NCBI RefSeq assembly: GCF_900187325.1
Contig: NZ_FZMZ01000004.1
Coordinates: 806,001-870,000 of the forward strand
Length of the DNA: 64,000 nt
Origin: Virgibacillus ndiopensis
Lineage (GTDB): Bacteria > Bacillota > Bacilli > Bacillales > Amphibacillaceae
Reading direction: 5' to 3'
Numbering within the stretch: the stretch's first letter is position 1; each line of letters begins with the position of its first letter. Positions 45,403 to 54,865 of this stretch are shown here, in pieces. A model generated the notes under the pieces. It was not told the DNA's origin and ran no database searches. It worked only from the letters and a program-made list of their open reading frames with translations. The position numbers and the translations under genes were made by a program.

Positions 45403-45632
45403 ACGTAACTCCCCCTTCTCTGCTCTGAGCGAGCCCTAAAGTGCGTGTAGTATTTTCCCGTAGCGGTCGCAAAAAACCAAACGAGATTTTAAATTATGTC
45501 GCAGTTTCTGTAGAATTTTCCTTTTTAAATACAATCTTAATCGAAATTGTTTCATAGTGAAACCAATTAGATTTATTAAACGTATTAACAAGCAGACGTA
45601 ATTGAAACATTATACTTTTAGGAGCTGAAATC

Positions 45633-47354
45633 ATGACAGGAATTTTAACGACAACTATCCTATCTTTTATACTGTATTTTGTTTTAGCAGCAATAATTGT
45701 TGCAAAAAACAACAAGAATAGGAAAACCACTTTAAAAACAGCTGTTATATTATTTGTACTGCTTTTTATCGTAGGTGGAGTTATTAACTATATTCTATTA
45801 ATCCCTATAACTGTTCCAAACATGGTAATAGCAAATATTGCTATCGCAGTCATTGGTATCTTTTTGTTATACGGTATCACCTCAGCAACAGAGAAGAAGA
45901 AAAAAACAGGTGCATACGAAGCGGCTTTAGGATTAATTATTCTTTTAGGTATAATAGCTATCCCAGGTCTATTTATTCTAGGAATTACAACACTAGATAA
46001 TACCTATGAATCTATCAACAAACACGAAGTTAAAGAAGCGAAGCCATTGAATAAAGATGATACTCCAATAACTGTCTCACCGGAATACGCACGAAACAAA
46101 GTACAGAAATCGATGAGTGTTGTACCGAATACACAGTTTTACGATTTGGGTAAATTACAGGTGCAAAAGATTGACGGTGAAGTTGTTTTTGTAGCACCCG
46201 TCGAATTCACAGGATTTTGGAAGTATTTTCGTGGTAAAGAAACAGAAGGATATTTCACAATTTCCGCAACAGATGCTAACGCACAGCCTGATTTTATCGA
46301 AAACAAAATGAAACATACAAATTCAAGTTATTTTAATCATAATATTGAGAGAACAATTTATACAAAATACCCAAACTATATTCAAAGTGGTGAAGCTCAA
46401 ATTGAGGTCGACGAAGAAGGGAAGCCTTGGTATGTCCAAACATTGTATAAACCAATTGGATTAACCAACAAACCAGATATGGACAGCATGAGAGTTGCCG
46501 TTGTCGACCCTGTAACAAGTGAAACAAAATCATATGATATTGATAAAGCACCAGCGTTTATCGACGGATCATTAAGTTCAGAAATGGCTACTGACCAAAA
46601 CAAATACTATGGTAAATATGTTCATGGATGGCTTAATTCATTATTTGGCAAAAAAGATGTAAAAATCCCAAATGAATCTGGAACCGAAAGTAGTGTTACA
46701 CCAATATTTGATGAAAATGGTGACATGTACTACTTTACCGATATGGCTTCACCAAAAGAAAACATTGATTCCGCATTAGGCTATACATTAATTAATGCAC
46801 GTACAGGTGAACTTACCTACTTTAATAGCAAGAAAAATAGCGGAATAATGGACAGTAAAGGTGCAAAAGAAATTGTAAATAAAGAATTCCCAGAGAAAAA
46901 CTGGGAGGGCTCAATGCCAATACTTTACAATATTGACGGCAATCCAACGTGGGTTGTAAATGTCCTTGATCCAAACGGTTTGTTTAAAAAATATGCTTAC
47001 ATTAAAGCTTCCGATGCGGATTTTGTAGTATTTGGAGATTCTGCAAGAGAAGCCCTTGAGGCGTATCGATTACAGCTAGCACAAGATCCAAGTAATGTAT
47101 CTGCTACTGGAGAATCTGAACTTGAAAAGATATCCGGTGAAGTAAATCGTGTATTAGTTACAACACAAAAAAATGGACAGCAAGTCGTTCAATTTCTATT
47201 AAAAGATGACAAAACGATTTATACCATTAATGCCGGAAAAGCACCATTAGCCCTTTTCCTTCAGTCAGGAGATAATGTAGAACTGGAAGCAAATATCCGA
47301 GATAATGGTACAGGAATTGTTGATACGATTTCAATTAAAGGTTTAACAGAGTAA
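45633..47354 (+). CDS. Unknown membrane protein with large extracytosolic domain
   Basis: I do not recognise this 573-residue protein beyond its layout. Four hydrophobic segments occupy residues 1-125 (about 4-24, 35-55, 60-80 and 90-115). A long hydrophilic region of about 450 residues follows, rich in beta-strand patterns with repeated tyrosine/aspartate motifs such as FTISATDANAQPDF, YVQTLYKPIGLT and GYTLINARTGELTYF. These recall PepSY-like folds. The final ~70 residues (SGEVNRVLVTTQKNGQQVVQF) look like a small OB-type module. GGAG precedes the ATG. It is monocistronic with its own terminator. Confidence 0.75.
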   Translation: MTGILTTTILSFILYFVLAAIIVAKNNKNRKTTLKTAVILFVLLFIVGGVINYILLIPITVPNMVIANIAIAVIGIFLLYGITSATEKKKKTGAYEAALGLIILLGIIAIPGLFILGITTLDNTYESINKHEVKEAKPLNKDDTPITVSPEYARNKVQKSMSVVPNTQFYDLGKLQVQKIDGEVVFVAPVEFTGFWKYFRGKETEGYFTISATDANAQPDFIENKMKHTNSSYFNHNIERTIYTKYPNYIQSGEAQIEVDEEGKPWYVQTLYKPIGLTNKPDMDSMRVAVVDPVTSETKSYDIDKAPAFIDGSLSSEMATDQNKYYGKYVHGWLNSLFGKKDVKIPNESGTESSVTPIFDENGDMYYFTDMASPKENIDSALGYTLINARTGELTYFNSKKNSGIMDSKGAKEIVNKEFPEKNWEGSMPILYNIDGNPTWVVNVLDPNGLFKKYAYIKASDADFVVFGDSAREALEAYRLQLAQDPSNVSATGESELEKISGEVNRVLVTTQKNGQQVVQFLLKDDKTIYTINAGKAPLALFLQSGDNVELEANIRDNGTGIVDTISIKGLTE

Positions 47355-47357
47355 ACA

Positions 47358-47393
47358 AAATCACCCTAAAAGTAGATTCTTTTAGGGTGATTT
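47358..47393. terminator. Bidirectional intrinsic terminator
   Basis: AAATCACCCTAAAAG pairs perfectly with CTTTTAGGGTGATTT around TAGATT, between converging genes. Confidence 0.93.
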
Positions 47394-47395
47394 CT

Positions 47396-49276
47396 TTATT
47401 TGCCTGCTTCTATCTCGTCGACCAAAAGCGAAAGCTCTGTCCATCGATCCATTTTTGCTTCTAATTTTTCCTCTACCTGTTGTTGCTCCTTAAACAAATC
47501 CTGAACCTTGCCAATATCGCTTCCCGCATTAGCAATTTTCATTTGGATTTCTTCCAGCTTCGTTTCTAACTCAGTTATCTCATCCTCTATCCCATTCCAT
47601 TCTTTTTGCTCGTTATAGGATAGCTTCTTCTTTTTGACAGTCTTACTGTTTTTTTCTTTTACTGGAATTTGTTTTGCTTGTTCCTGAACTATGCTAGTTT
47701 CTAAGTAATCACTATAGTCCCCATTAAAATGTTCAATTTTCCCATTCGCTGAAAAGACAAACATATGATCAACAACACGATCCAAAAAATAACGATCATG
47801 TGAAACGGTAATGACAACGCCTGGGAATTGATCTAAATAATCCTCCAGTACACTTAATGTTTGTGTGTCTAAATCATTTGTCGGCTCATCCAAAAATAAC
47901 ACGTTCGGTTCGGTCATTAATACTTTCAACAAATACAGACGACGTTTTTCTCCACCAGAAAGTCTTCCAATATATGTCCATTGTTCCGCACGCGAAAATA
48001 AAAATCGCTCCAGCATTTGTTCTGCAGTAATCGTTTCATCATCCTTTGTGTAAATCACCTCAGCAACTTCTTTAATATATTCGATGATTCTCATGCTGTC
48101 ATCCAGCTCTTCATCACCTTGTGTGTAATAGCCAATTTTTACAGTTTCACCGATTTCAATCGATCCTTGATCAGGTGCAATACGTTTTGCCATTAGATTT
48201 AATAGTGTTGATTTCCCAGAACCATTTGGACCAATCACGCCAACACGATCACCAGGCACAACCAAATAATTAAAATCATGTATCAACTGCTTATCTCCAT
48301 ACGATTTTTCAATGTTTTGAAGTTCAATTACTTTTTTACCTAATCTGGTAGATCCGACTTGAAACTCTACATGCTGTTTTTTTGTATCAAAACTTTTCTC
48401 TTTCATTTCATGAACACGGTCAATTCTCGCCTTTTGCTTTGTGGAACGCGCTTTTGCTCCCCGCTTTAACCATGCAAGTTCACGCTTTAGTGTATTTTGA
48501 TGTTTTTGTTCAAGGCTAGATTCCAATGCTTCTCGTTCTGCCTTTTTTTCAAGGAACAATTCATAATTACCTTCATACGTATAAAGATTACCTTTGTCTA
48601 ATTCAAAAATACGATTGGTTACTCTGTTTAGAAAGTACCGATCATGTGTAACGAGTAAAAGCGCCCCTTTATAGGTTACTAAAAATTTCTCAAGCCATTC
48701 GACCGTTTCATTATCGAGATGGTTTGTTGGTTCATCTAAAATTAATAAATCAGCAGGCTGTATTAATGCTTTAGCAATAGCTACACGCTTTTTTTGTCCA
48801 CCAGAAAGTTCGGTGACTTTTTTATCAAAATCGGTAATGCCAAGCTTTGTTAGAACAGTTTTTGCAGCGGTGTTTGCTTCCCACGCCTCATACTGATCCA
48901 TTAGTTGTTGCATTTTGAGAACGTGGTTCTGAGCACCCTCATCATTTGAATTATGTTGCAGGTTCTGAATTGCACGCTCATAATCACGCATTACTTTCAT
49001 AATCTTTGCCTCACCGTAATAAATCTGCTCAATAACAGTCAAGTTAGCATCGAGTTCTGGTTCCTGTGCAAGATATTCGATTTGATAGTCTTTTGAATGT
49101 TTAATGGTACCTTTTTCAGCCGAATCAATCCCGGCAATCGTTTTTAAAAAGCTAGATTTTCCAGTACCATTAACTCCAATTAAGCCAATACGATCGTGCT
49201 GTGCAATTGCACATGACACATCATTAAACAAGACCTTTTCACCATATGATTTATATAAATTTTCTACTGTAAGCAT
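47396..49276 (-). CDS. yfmR: ABC-F ribosome-associated ATPase YfmR/Uup
   Basis: This 626-residue protein has two ABC domains. Walker A motifs are GVNGTGKSS (34-42) and GPNGSGKST, signatures are LSGGQKKR and LSGGEKRR, and Walker B segments are LLILDEPTNHLD and VLFLDEPTNDLD. The P-site tRNA-interaction linker is between them (about 240-310, RELAWLKRGAKARSTKQKARI). A C-terminal coiled coil (about 555-626) is as in Uup/YfmR. ABC-F proteins bind the ribosomal E site. YfmR helps stalled ribosomes, including at polyproline. It has no membrane domain, so it is not a transporter. Confidence 0.92.
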   Translation of the reverse strand: MLTVENLYKSYGEKVLFNDVSCAIAQHDRIGLIGVNGTGKSSFLKTIAGIDSAEKGTIKHSKDYQIEYLAQEPELDANLTVIEQIYYGEAKIMKVMRDYERAIQNLQHNSNDEGAQNHVLKMQQLMDQYEAWEANTAAKTVLTKLGITDFDKKVTELSGGQKKRVAIAKALIQPADLLILDEPTNHLDNETVEWLEKFLVTYKGALLLVTHDRYFLNRVTNRIFELDKGNLYTYEGNYELFLEKKAEREALESSLEQKHQNTLKRELAWLKRGAKARSTKQKARIDRVHEMKEKSFDTKKQHVEFQVGSTRLGKKVIELQNIEKSYGDKQLIHDFNYLVVPGDRVGVIGPNGSGKSTLLNLMAKRIAPDQGSIEIGETVKIGYYTQGDEELDDSMRIIEYIKEVAEVIYTKDDETITAEQMLERFLFSRAEQWTYIGRLSGGEKRRLYLLKVLMTEPNVLFLDEPTNDLDTQTLSVLEDYLDQFPGVVITVSHDRYFLDRVVDHMFVFSANGKIEHFNGDYSDYLETSIVQEQAKQIPVKEKNSKTVKKKKLSYNEQKEWNGIEDEITELETKLEEIQMKIANAGSDIGKVQDLFKEQQQVEEKLEAKMDRWTELSLLVDEIEAGK

Positions 49277-49409
49277 ATGTTTTCCTTCCTAACTAAAGCT
49301 AATATCTATCTATTTTCTATTGTAAGGGAATATCAAATAGGGTTAAAAAGAATGTATCTGGGGCAAATGTAGCTGACTCGCGCGATAAATTGAATCGCAC
49401 GAGTCCTAA

Positions 49410-49589
49410 TTAGTTTGTTTTATTCTTATTCTTTATAATTAGTTTTATAAAAATAACAATTAGAAACAATAACCATGATGTAACAACATAAAATATTATT
49501 TTACTAACCTCATCCATTTTAGAAAAAAAGAATGCCATTCCAGTCCAAATAACTGCAATTGCTAGTATTTGATATAATAGAAATTTAAT
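49410..49589 (-). CDS. Small two-segment membrane protein
   Basis: This ~59-residue hydrophobic protein has two membrane segments (about 4-22 and 31-52) and a lysine/asparagine-rich tail. The only good ribosome binding site, GGAGGAG, lies 6 nt before an ATT codon at 49589. The frame also opens upstream to a TTG at 49622 with no ribosome binding site. An ATT start would be unusual. It is unrecognised, and could be a small stress or envelope protein. Confidence 0.45.
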   Translation of the reverse strand: MKFLLYQILAIAVIWTGMAFFFSKMDEVSKIIFYVVTSWLLFLIVIFIKLIIKNKNKTN

Positions 49590-49699
49590 TTCAATCTCCT
49601 CCAGATACAAATAATCTATCAATAGTTTATCGTATCAGTAGATTATTTACCATCATAAAAGATGAGGAAACAGCTAATTTCAACTGTTTCCTTCCGTCT

Positions 49700-50167
49700 T
49701 TATGCCTCAATACGCTTCACAAGATTTGCCATTTCAACAGCTGCAACAGCTGCCTCTGCACCTTTATTGCCAGCTTTTGTACCTGCCCTCTCGATTGCTT
49801 GTTCAATTGTCTCCGTTGTTAACACCCCAAAAATTACTGGTTTATCAGAATGAAGTGAAGCACTTGAAACTCCTTTTGCCGCTTCATTACATACATAATC
49901 AAAGTGTGGTGTTGAACCACGAATAACAGTTCCTAGCGCAATAACTGCATCGTAATCCTTCCTAGCCATTTTTTGCGCTACTAATGGTATTTCAAATGCT
50001 CCTGGTACCCAAGCAACATCAATATTATCTTCATGAACACCGTGTCTTTTTAACGTGTTTACTGCCCCATTTAATAATTTACTCGTGATAAATTCATTAA
50101 AACGTGCAACAACAATTGCTACTTTTAATTCTGTTCCTACTAAATTTCCTTCAAATATATTTCCCAT
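49700..50167 (-). CDS. ribH: 6,7-dimethyl-8-ribityllumazine synthase
   Basis: This 155-residue protein shows [46 protein letters not shown] and [23 protein letters not shown], all typical of lumazine synthase. It condenses ArP with dihydroxybutanone phosphate. ATG at 50167 has AAAGGAG upstream; the frame to 50191 does not. It is the last gene of the ribD-ribE-ribBA-ribH operon. Confidence 0.97.
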   Translation of the reverse strand: MGNIFEGNLVGTELKVAIVVARFNEFITSKLLNGAVNTLKRHGVHEDNIDVAWVPGAFEIPLVAQKMARKDYDAVIALGTVIRGSTPHFDYVCNEAAKGVSSASLHSDKPVIFGVLTTETIEQAIERAGTKAGNKGAEAAVAAVEMANLVKRIEA

Positions 50168-50196
50168 CTGTTCTATCTCCTTTATAAACATCCTCT

Positions 50197-51396
50197 TTAT
50201 TTATGAAAATTAAATATATGACCCATTTTATCTAATTTCGTATACATGTATTTTTCGTTTTCTTTTCGCATATCTGTTTGGAGTGGTACACGTGCTTGAA
50301 TACTTATATCATAAGGTTCTAACCCAGTCATCTTTGCAGGATTGTTCGTCAGTAAATCAATCTTTTTCACACCTAGATCTAATAGAATTTGTGCGCTTAA
50401 ATCATATTCACGTAAATCTGGAGCAAACCCCAATTGTTCATTCGCTTCCACTGTGTCAAATCCAGCATCTTGGAGCTTATATGCCCGTAATTTATTTATT
50501 AATCCAATCCCACGGCCTTCTTGTCGCATATATACGATTACACCATTTCCAGCTTCATTAATTTTCTTTAGTGCTTCATGTAATTGAGGTCCACAATCAC
50601 ATCTATGTGAACCAAAGACATCACCCGTTAAACATTCTGAATGGATCCGAGTTAGCATTGATTTGTCCGGATCAATTTCACCTTTAACCAAAGCAATATG
50701 TTCTTTATCATCGAGATCGTTAGAATAGCCAATAACTTTAAACGTACCAAACTCTGTTGGTAAAACTGTTTCAACCTCGCGTTTAACATGCTTTTCATGT
50801 TTTTTGCGAAAATCAATTAATTCCTCAATTGTAATCATTTTGAGGTCGAATTCTTCTGCCATTTTGGTTAGATCCGGTACACGAGCCATTGTTCCATCTT
50901 CCTTAATAATTTCACAGATTACCCCCGATGGAAATGCTCCAACTAATTTAGCTAAATCAACAGAAGCCTCTGTATGTCCTGGACGAGTTAAGACGCCTCC
51001 AGTTTTTGCGACTAATGGAAACACGTGTCCAGGTTGTTTGAAATCTTCTGCCTTAGCATCTGGATGTAATAATGCCTGGATTGTTTTCGAGCGTTCCTCG
51101 GCACTAATACCAGTTCTCGTTTCTATATGATCTATACTTACCGTAAAAGCGGTCCCAAATGGGTCCGTGCTTTGACCTGTCATCATTGGAAGGCGAATTT
51201 TCTGAGCAATATTCTCTTGGATAGTCGTACAAACTAATCCTTTTCCATGTGTAATCATAAAATTGATTACTTCTGGTGTTGCCTTATTTGATAAGGCGAC
51301 AAGATCGCCTTCATTTTCTCTATTTTCATCATCCACTACGATGATTGGTTTCCCTTGCTTTAAATCAACAATTGCTTCATCGATTGTATGGAACAT
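50197..51396 (-). CDS. ribBA: Bifunctional DHBP synthase / GTP cyclohydrolase II
   Basis: This 399-residue fusion has an N-terminal dihydroxybutanone phosphate synthase domain (about 1-200; [27 protein letters not shown]) and a C-terminal GTP cyclohydrolase II domain. The latter has zinc ligands in [21 protein letters not shown] and the [18 protein letters not shown] segment. It supplies both precursors of riboflavin. ATG at 51396 lies 8 nt after AAGGAAG. Confidence 0.97.
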   Translation of the reverse strand: MFHTIDEAIVDLKQGKPIIVVDDENRENEGDLVALSNKATPEVINFMITHGKGLVCTTIQENIAQKIRLPMMTGQSTDPFGTAFTVSIDHIETRTGISAEERSKTIQALLHPDAKAEDFKQPGHVFPLVAKTGGVLTRPGHTEASVDLAKLVGAFPSGVICEIIKEDGTMARVPDLTKMAEEFDLKMITIEELIDFRKKHEKHVKREVETVLPTEFGTFKVIGYSNDLDDKEHIALVKGEIDPDKSMLTRIHSECLTGDVFGSHRCDCGPQLHEALKKINEAGNGVIVYMRQEGRGIGLINKLRAYKLQDAGFDTVEANEQLGFAPDLREYDLSAQILLDLGVKKIDLLTNNPAKMTGLEPYDISIQARVPLQTDMRKENEKYMYTKLDKMGHIFNFHK

Positions 51397-51428
51397 CTTC
51401 TCCACTTCCTTTACTAAACTCCATTTAT

Positions 51429-52061
51429 CTATAAAAACGCTTGATTAATTCCATCTTTATGGTGGGTAAATTGATGATTCATTATGTTTTTAACATGTTT
51501 GGCAAGCAAGTCACATTCGATATTGACGATGGCCCCCTTGCCCTTTTCACCTAAAATAGTTTCCGAAACGGTGTGTGGAATAAGTGATATTGTGAAGATG
51601 TTCTCATTCACATCAAAAATTGTTAGACTAATTCCATCAACTGCAACAGAACCTTTTTCTAATAGAAATGGACTAAGCTCTTCAGAAATTTCTATTTCAT
51701 AATAAATTGCATTTTCGCGGCTTTCTTTTGTTACAATTTCCCCGGTTCCATCAACATGACCCGATACAAAATGACCGCCAAACCTTCCATTGGCAGGCAT
51801 TGACCGCTCTAAATTCACCATCGATTCAACCTTTAATGATGCGAGTGAAGTAGATTTAATTGTTTCTGGCATAACGTCTACTTGAAAATCAGCTGATGAA
51901 TAATTTGTTACCGTTAAACAGATTCCATTTACAGCAATACTGTCACCGACATTCACATCTTCTAAGACCTTTGACGCACCAATCGTCAACTGAATTGCCT
52001 GATCCGACACTTTCTGCATTTTCTTAATTGTACCTATCTCTTCAATTATTCCTGTAAACAT
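51429..52061 (-). CDS. ribE: Riboflavin synthase alpha subunit
   Basis: This 210-residue protein is built from two similar barrels, each with the [12 protein letters not shown] / GTGEIVTKE type start, [11 protein letters not shown] and [14 protein letters not shown]. It dismutates lumazine to riboflavin. The start at 52061 (MFTGII) lies inside the end of ribD (20-bp overlap), giving translational coupling. Confidence 0.96.
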   Translation of the reverse strand: MFTGIIEEIGTIKKMQKVSDQAIQLTIGASKVLEDVNVGDSIAVNGICLTVTNYSSADFQVDVMPETIKSTSLASLKVESMVNLERSMPANGRFGGHFVSGHVDGTGEIVTKESRENAIYYEIEISEELSPFLLEKGSVAVDGISLTIFDVNENIFTISLIPHTVSETILGEKGKGAIVNIECDLLAKHVKNIMNHQFTHHKDGINQAFL

Positions 52062-53157
52062 CTCCATCATCCTTTCGCGGTATCGCTATAATCTTGATGT
52101 CCTTACTTATCATTTCAACCTGTTTTATATCAAACGCTAATGTTTCAGCCATTGATTGTAATCCCTTACCGGCAAAAGCTGTTGGTGCTGTTTTGCCACC
52201 AATTAATTTTGGTGCCATATAGAGAATCAGTTGGTTTATATGATTTCCTTCCAACAATGAACCGTTAACCTCCGAACCACCTTCAACAAATAAGGACATA
52301 ACCCCTTTATTGCCTAAGAATTTCAATACTTTATCAATATTTATTTGCTTATCATCCATTTGAATTATCTTTACACGATCTTTCTCTATAAAAGATCCAA
52401 TACGCTGTTCAGTAACATTTTTCCCAATAAAAATCCAAGTATCCGCTTCATGATCCGTGATAACATTAGCATGCAATGGCGTTCTCAGATGAGTATCTAA
52501 AATCACACGTAAAGAATTTTTTCCACCATTCGGAAGCCGGGTAGTCAGACTTGGATTATCCGCAATTACTGTATTGACACCAACTAGAATGGCATCATTT
52601 TTGTGACGGTAATGATGCACATCCAAACGCGCTTCTTCATCTGTAATCCATTTACTATCACCATGTACTGTCGCTGTCTTTCCATCTAAACTAACCGCTG
52701 ATTTTACAGTTACATAAGGGGTTTTCGTTTTTGTATAGTGGAAAAAAACTTCATTTACTTGTTCGGCATCTGATTGCAAAATGCCTAACGATACTTCAAT
52801 TCCAGCATCACGAAGCTTTTCAACCCCTCGACCAGCAACTTTTTCGTTTGGATCTGATACAGCAACTACAGCGCGCTTTATACCCTTCTCGATAATTAAA
52901 TCTGCACATGGCGGTGTTTTCCCAAAATGACTGCACGGCTCAAGGGTCACGTAAATTGTTGCATCCTGTGCCTTCTCCCCCGCCATTTGTAATGCATGAA
53001 CCTCAGCATGAGCTTCACCGGCTCTTAAATGAGCGCCAAAGCCTATTATTTCACCATTCTTAACTACAACAGCTCCAACTGGTGGATTGGGGTTTGTTTG
53101 GCCAGAGACTTGTTTAGCTAAATTTAGTGCAAATTTCATATAATCTTCATCATTCAA
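52042..53157 (-). CDS. ribD: Bifunctional riboflavin deaminase/reductase
   Basis: This ~371-residue enzyme has an N-terminal deaminase domain with zinc motif HAE (50-52) and PCSHFGKTPPC (C75, C84). The C-terminal reductase domain (about 150-371) shows SLDGKTATVHGDSKWIT, GVNTVIADNPSLTTRLP and VEGGSEVNGSLL. The start is read as TTG at 53157, 7 nt after GGAGGG, matching the N-terminus of B. subtilis RibD. The open frame upstream to 53244 is not homologous. It is the first gene after the FMN riboswitch. Confidence 0.95.
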   Translation of the reverse strand: MNDEDYMKFALNLAKQVSGQTNPNPPVGAVVVKNGEIIGFGAHLRAGEAHAEVHALQMAGEKAQDATIYVTLEPCSHFGKTPPCADLIIEKGIKRAVVAVSDPNEKVAGRGVEKLRDAGIEVSLGILQSDAEQVNEVFFHYTKTKTPYVTVKSAVSLDGKTATVHGDSKWITDEEARLDVHHYRHKNDAILVGVNTVIADNPSLTTRLPNGGKNSLRVILDTHLRTPLHANVITDHEADTWIFIGKNVTEQRIGSFIEKDRVKIIQMDDKQINIDKVLKFLGNKGVMSLFVEGGSEVNGSLLEGNHINQLILYMAPKLIGGKTAPTAFAGKGLQSMAETLAFDIKQVEMISKDIKIIAIPRKDDGDVYRNN

Positions 53158-53275
53158 ATAGAGACCCTCCCTTTTTAAAGGTAAATTAAGTACAGATTTC
53201 CGCTTTATCAACTCTGCACCCTGATTGGGCAAAGAGCAGTCCACACATCACTATACGGATGCTTCCACTATTTTC

Positions 53276-53310
53276 TAAATAAAAAACCTCTGAATCAGCT
53301 TCAGAGGTTT
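53276..53310 (-). terminator. Riboswitch-controlled terminator of rib operon
   Basis: On the minus strand AAACCTCTGAA pairs with TTCAGAGGTTT around GCTGA, followed by TTTATTT. It lies between the FMN aptamer and ribD, as the expression platform of the riboswitch. Confidence 0.92.
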
Positions 53311-53422
53311 AAGGGCAGAATTTTAAATTAGCAAGCATATATACGTAAATAAAGCCTTGTAAAAAAACGATATTCAAATAACCATTTGCTTATCATCTTA
53401 CAAACATGCTTGCTACCTAAAA

Positions 53423-53565
53423 ATTCCTTCTCCCATCCAGACTATAACTGTCGGCTCTGGAGTTACACCAGATCCACCGCGTGGCTTAATACCGCACGGG
53501 TCACGGACTAAGAAGTTTACACTTCATCACCGCCGATTGGGAATTTCACCCGACCCCGAAGGAAA
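53423..53565 (-). ncRNA. FMN riboswitch (RFN element)
   Basis: The minus strand carries the conserved RFN blocks in order: TTCGGGGTCGGGTGAAATTC, CCAATCGGCGGTGAT, AGTCCGTGACCC, GGTGGATCTGGTGTAACTCC, and AGCCGACAGTTATAGTCTGG with GATGGGAGAAGG. The stem TTCC...GGAA closes it. FMN binding would lead to termination at 53276-53310. Confidence 0.97.
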
Positions 53566-53751
53566 TTGTGATATGAAATTGTATATTCTTTATAACTTAA
53601 ATAAAATAATATCGCAACTATAAACTCTTACGTATTTTATTTTAAATTATAATTTGTGATTAATCCCCATACTCGTATGACAATCATACAGCGTGACCTG
53701 CCCCTAACAGAAAACAAGTCATGCTGTTACACTATATTGCTATTTCTTTAT

Positions 53752-53934
53752 TTACAGTTTCTTAAAAACATCTGTATTAACTTCCCATGAAAATCCTTTG
53801 AAATACCCTATCCAATCAATTCCTGTAAACTGACCACTTATAATAAAGGTACCTATAAACAAAAACATAAAAAAACTTATATACAAATAACACTCAAGTG
53901 ATTCTTTCCAGTATGGTTTATTTTTTTGTTTCAT
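53752..53934 (-). CDS. Small membrane protein, unknown
   Basis: This 60-residue protein has one strong hydrophobic segment (about 17-38, CYLYISFFMFLFIGTFIISG) followed by FTGIDWIGYFKGFSWEV. ATG at 53934 has GGGAG 10 nt upstream. It is unrecognised and not linked to a recognised operon. Imperfect hairpins lie past its stop (53675-53689 and 53689-53727), but neither has a convincing T-tract. Confidence 0.5.
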   Translation of the reverse strand: MKQKNKPYWKESLECYLYISFFMFLFIGTFIISGQFTGIDWIGYFKGFSWEVNTDVFKKL

Positions 53935-54031
53935 AATTTTGTCTCTCCCGCTTTCCACGTATTATTTTCCACGATAAATAAACCTTCTAATTACTATAGA
54001 AAGCTTTTTGAATCAAGTTTTAAACCATTTC

Positions 54032-54391
54032 TTATGAAAATAATACATTGCAGGAGAGATAATTCGATTGATACTTCTCGACATCTATAAAACCAGCAGA
54101 TTCTGTTGTATTTCGAACAAAACTAAATTGGTAGGGAATAGATGCAGTTGGATAATACAACTTTTTAACAGATGGAATGATTGGAATTGCTTTGTGTTCG
54201 TCATGATTTGGTAAGGTTGAAGGACCAGTTATATGGGCAGCATCTACATCCGAAATAAAACCAGCAGAAGAAATAGTTGGTTCATTAACATGGCTTATGT
54301 TGATTTGAGAAATTAAATGAAGTGGTTGACTCAGAACCAAGAGACTAAATACTATAAATAGCACTAAGTTACATAATTTCTTCTTTTTCAA
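54032..54391 (-). CDS. Secreted or anchored small protein, unknown
   Basis: This 119-residue protein has an N-terminal signal/anchor (KKKKLCNLVLFIVFSLLVL, residues 2-20) and a hydrophilic remainder without recognised domains. TTG at 54391 follows a purine-rich GGAGTGGGGAGAG. The two SAGF-type repeats (SSAGFISDVDAAH, ESAGFIDVEKYQ) are curious. I do not recognise it. Confidence 0.45.
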   Translation of the reverse strand: MKKKKLCNLVLFIVFSLLVLSQPLHLISQINISHVNEPTISSAGFISDVDAAHITGPSTLPNHDEHKAIPIIPSVKKLYYPTASIPYQFSFVRNTTESAGFIDVEKYQSNYLSCNVLFS

Positions 54392-54865
54392 CTCTCCCCA
54401 CTCCTATCATAACAATAAATTACCAATCATTATTATTTTATCATGTTTTTGAAACCCTTCAAACACTATAAATTTCTTAAACTAAAATAGGAGAGGTGCA
54501 TCCAATGTAGAATCTATGAAGCAAAGAATTTTGCTCAAATGGAATGATCACGAAAATCAAACGTTGAATTTATCCATGAAAGTAATAATTACATGAAACC
54601 ATGGCGAATTAAAAGCAAAATGGTAATTATATGTAGGATATTAGAACTCAGCAAAAACTACTATTTTTCGACACCCGTACTCCCTATTATTAATTAGATA
54701 TTAATTTTCTCGATACATTCATACCACATATTTACACCAATTTAATCTCGGTTCCCAAAATTAGAAATTGGCTAACTATTTCACAACTAATCTACTATTT
54801 TTAAAACTAGTATTTTAAATTACCATAATAGTTGAAAGTCAAAATAATTTTCAAGGAGGAGAATC
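54392..54865. other. 474-bp gene-free region
   Basis: No intact gene is present. One frame at about 54514-54697 (+) reads EFIHESNNYMKPWRIKSKMV and more, broken by a stop, and may be a decayed coding remnant. The right part is AT-rich and should hold the alkaline phosphatase promoter; I see no convincing Pho box array. Confidence 0.35.

Noticed and set aside
54720-54860. Pho box upstream of the alkaline phosphatase
   Set aside because: Isolated TTTACA and TTCACA hexamers occur, but not in the regular repeated spacing that PhoP needs.
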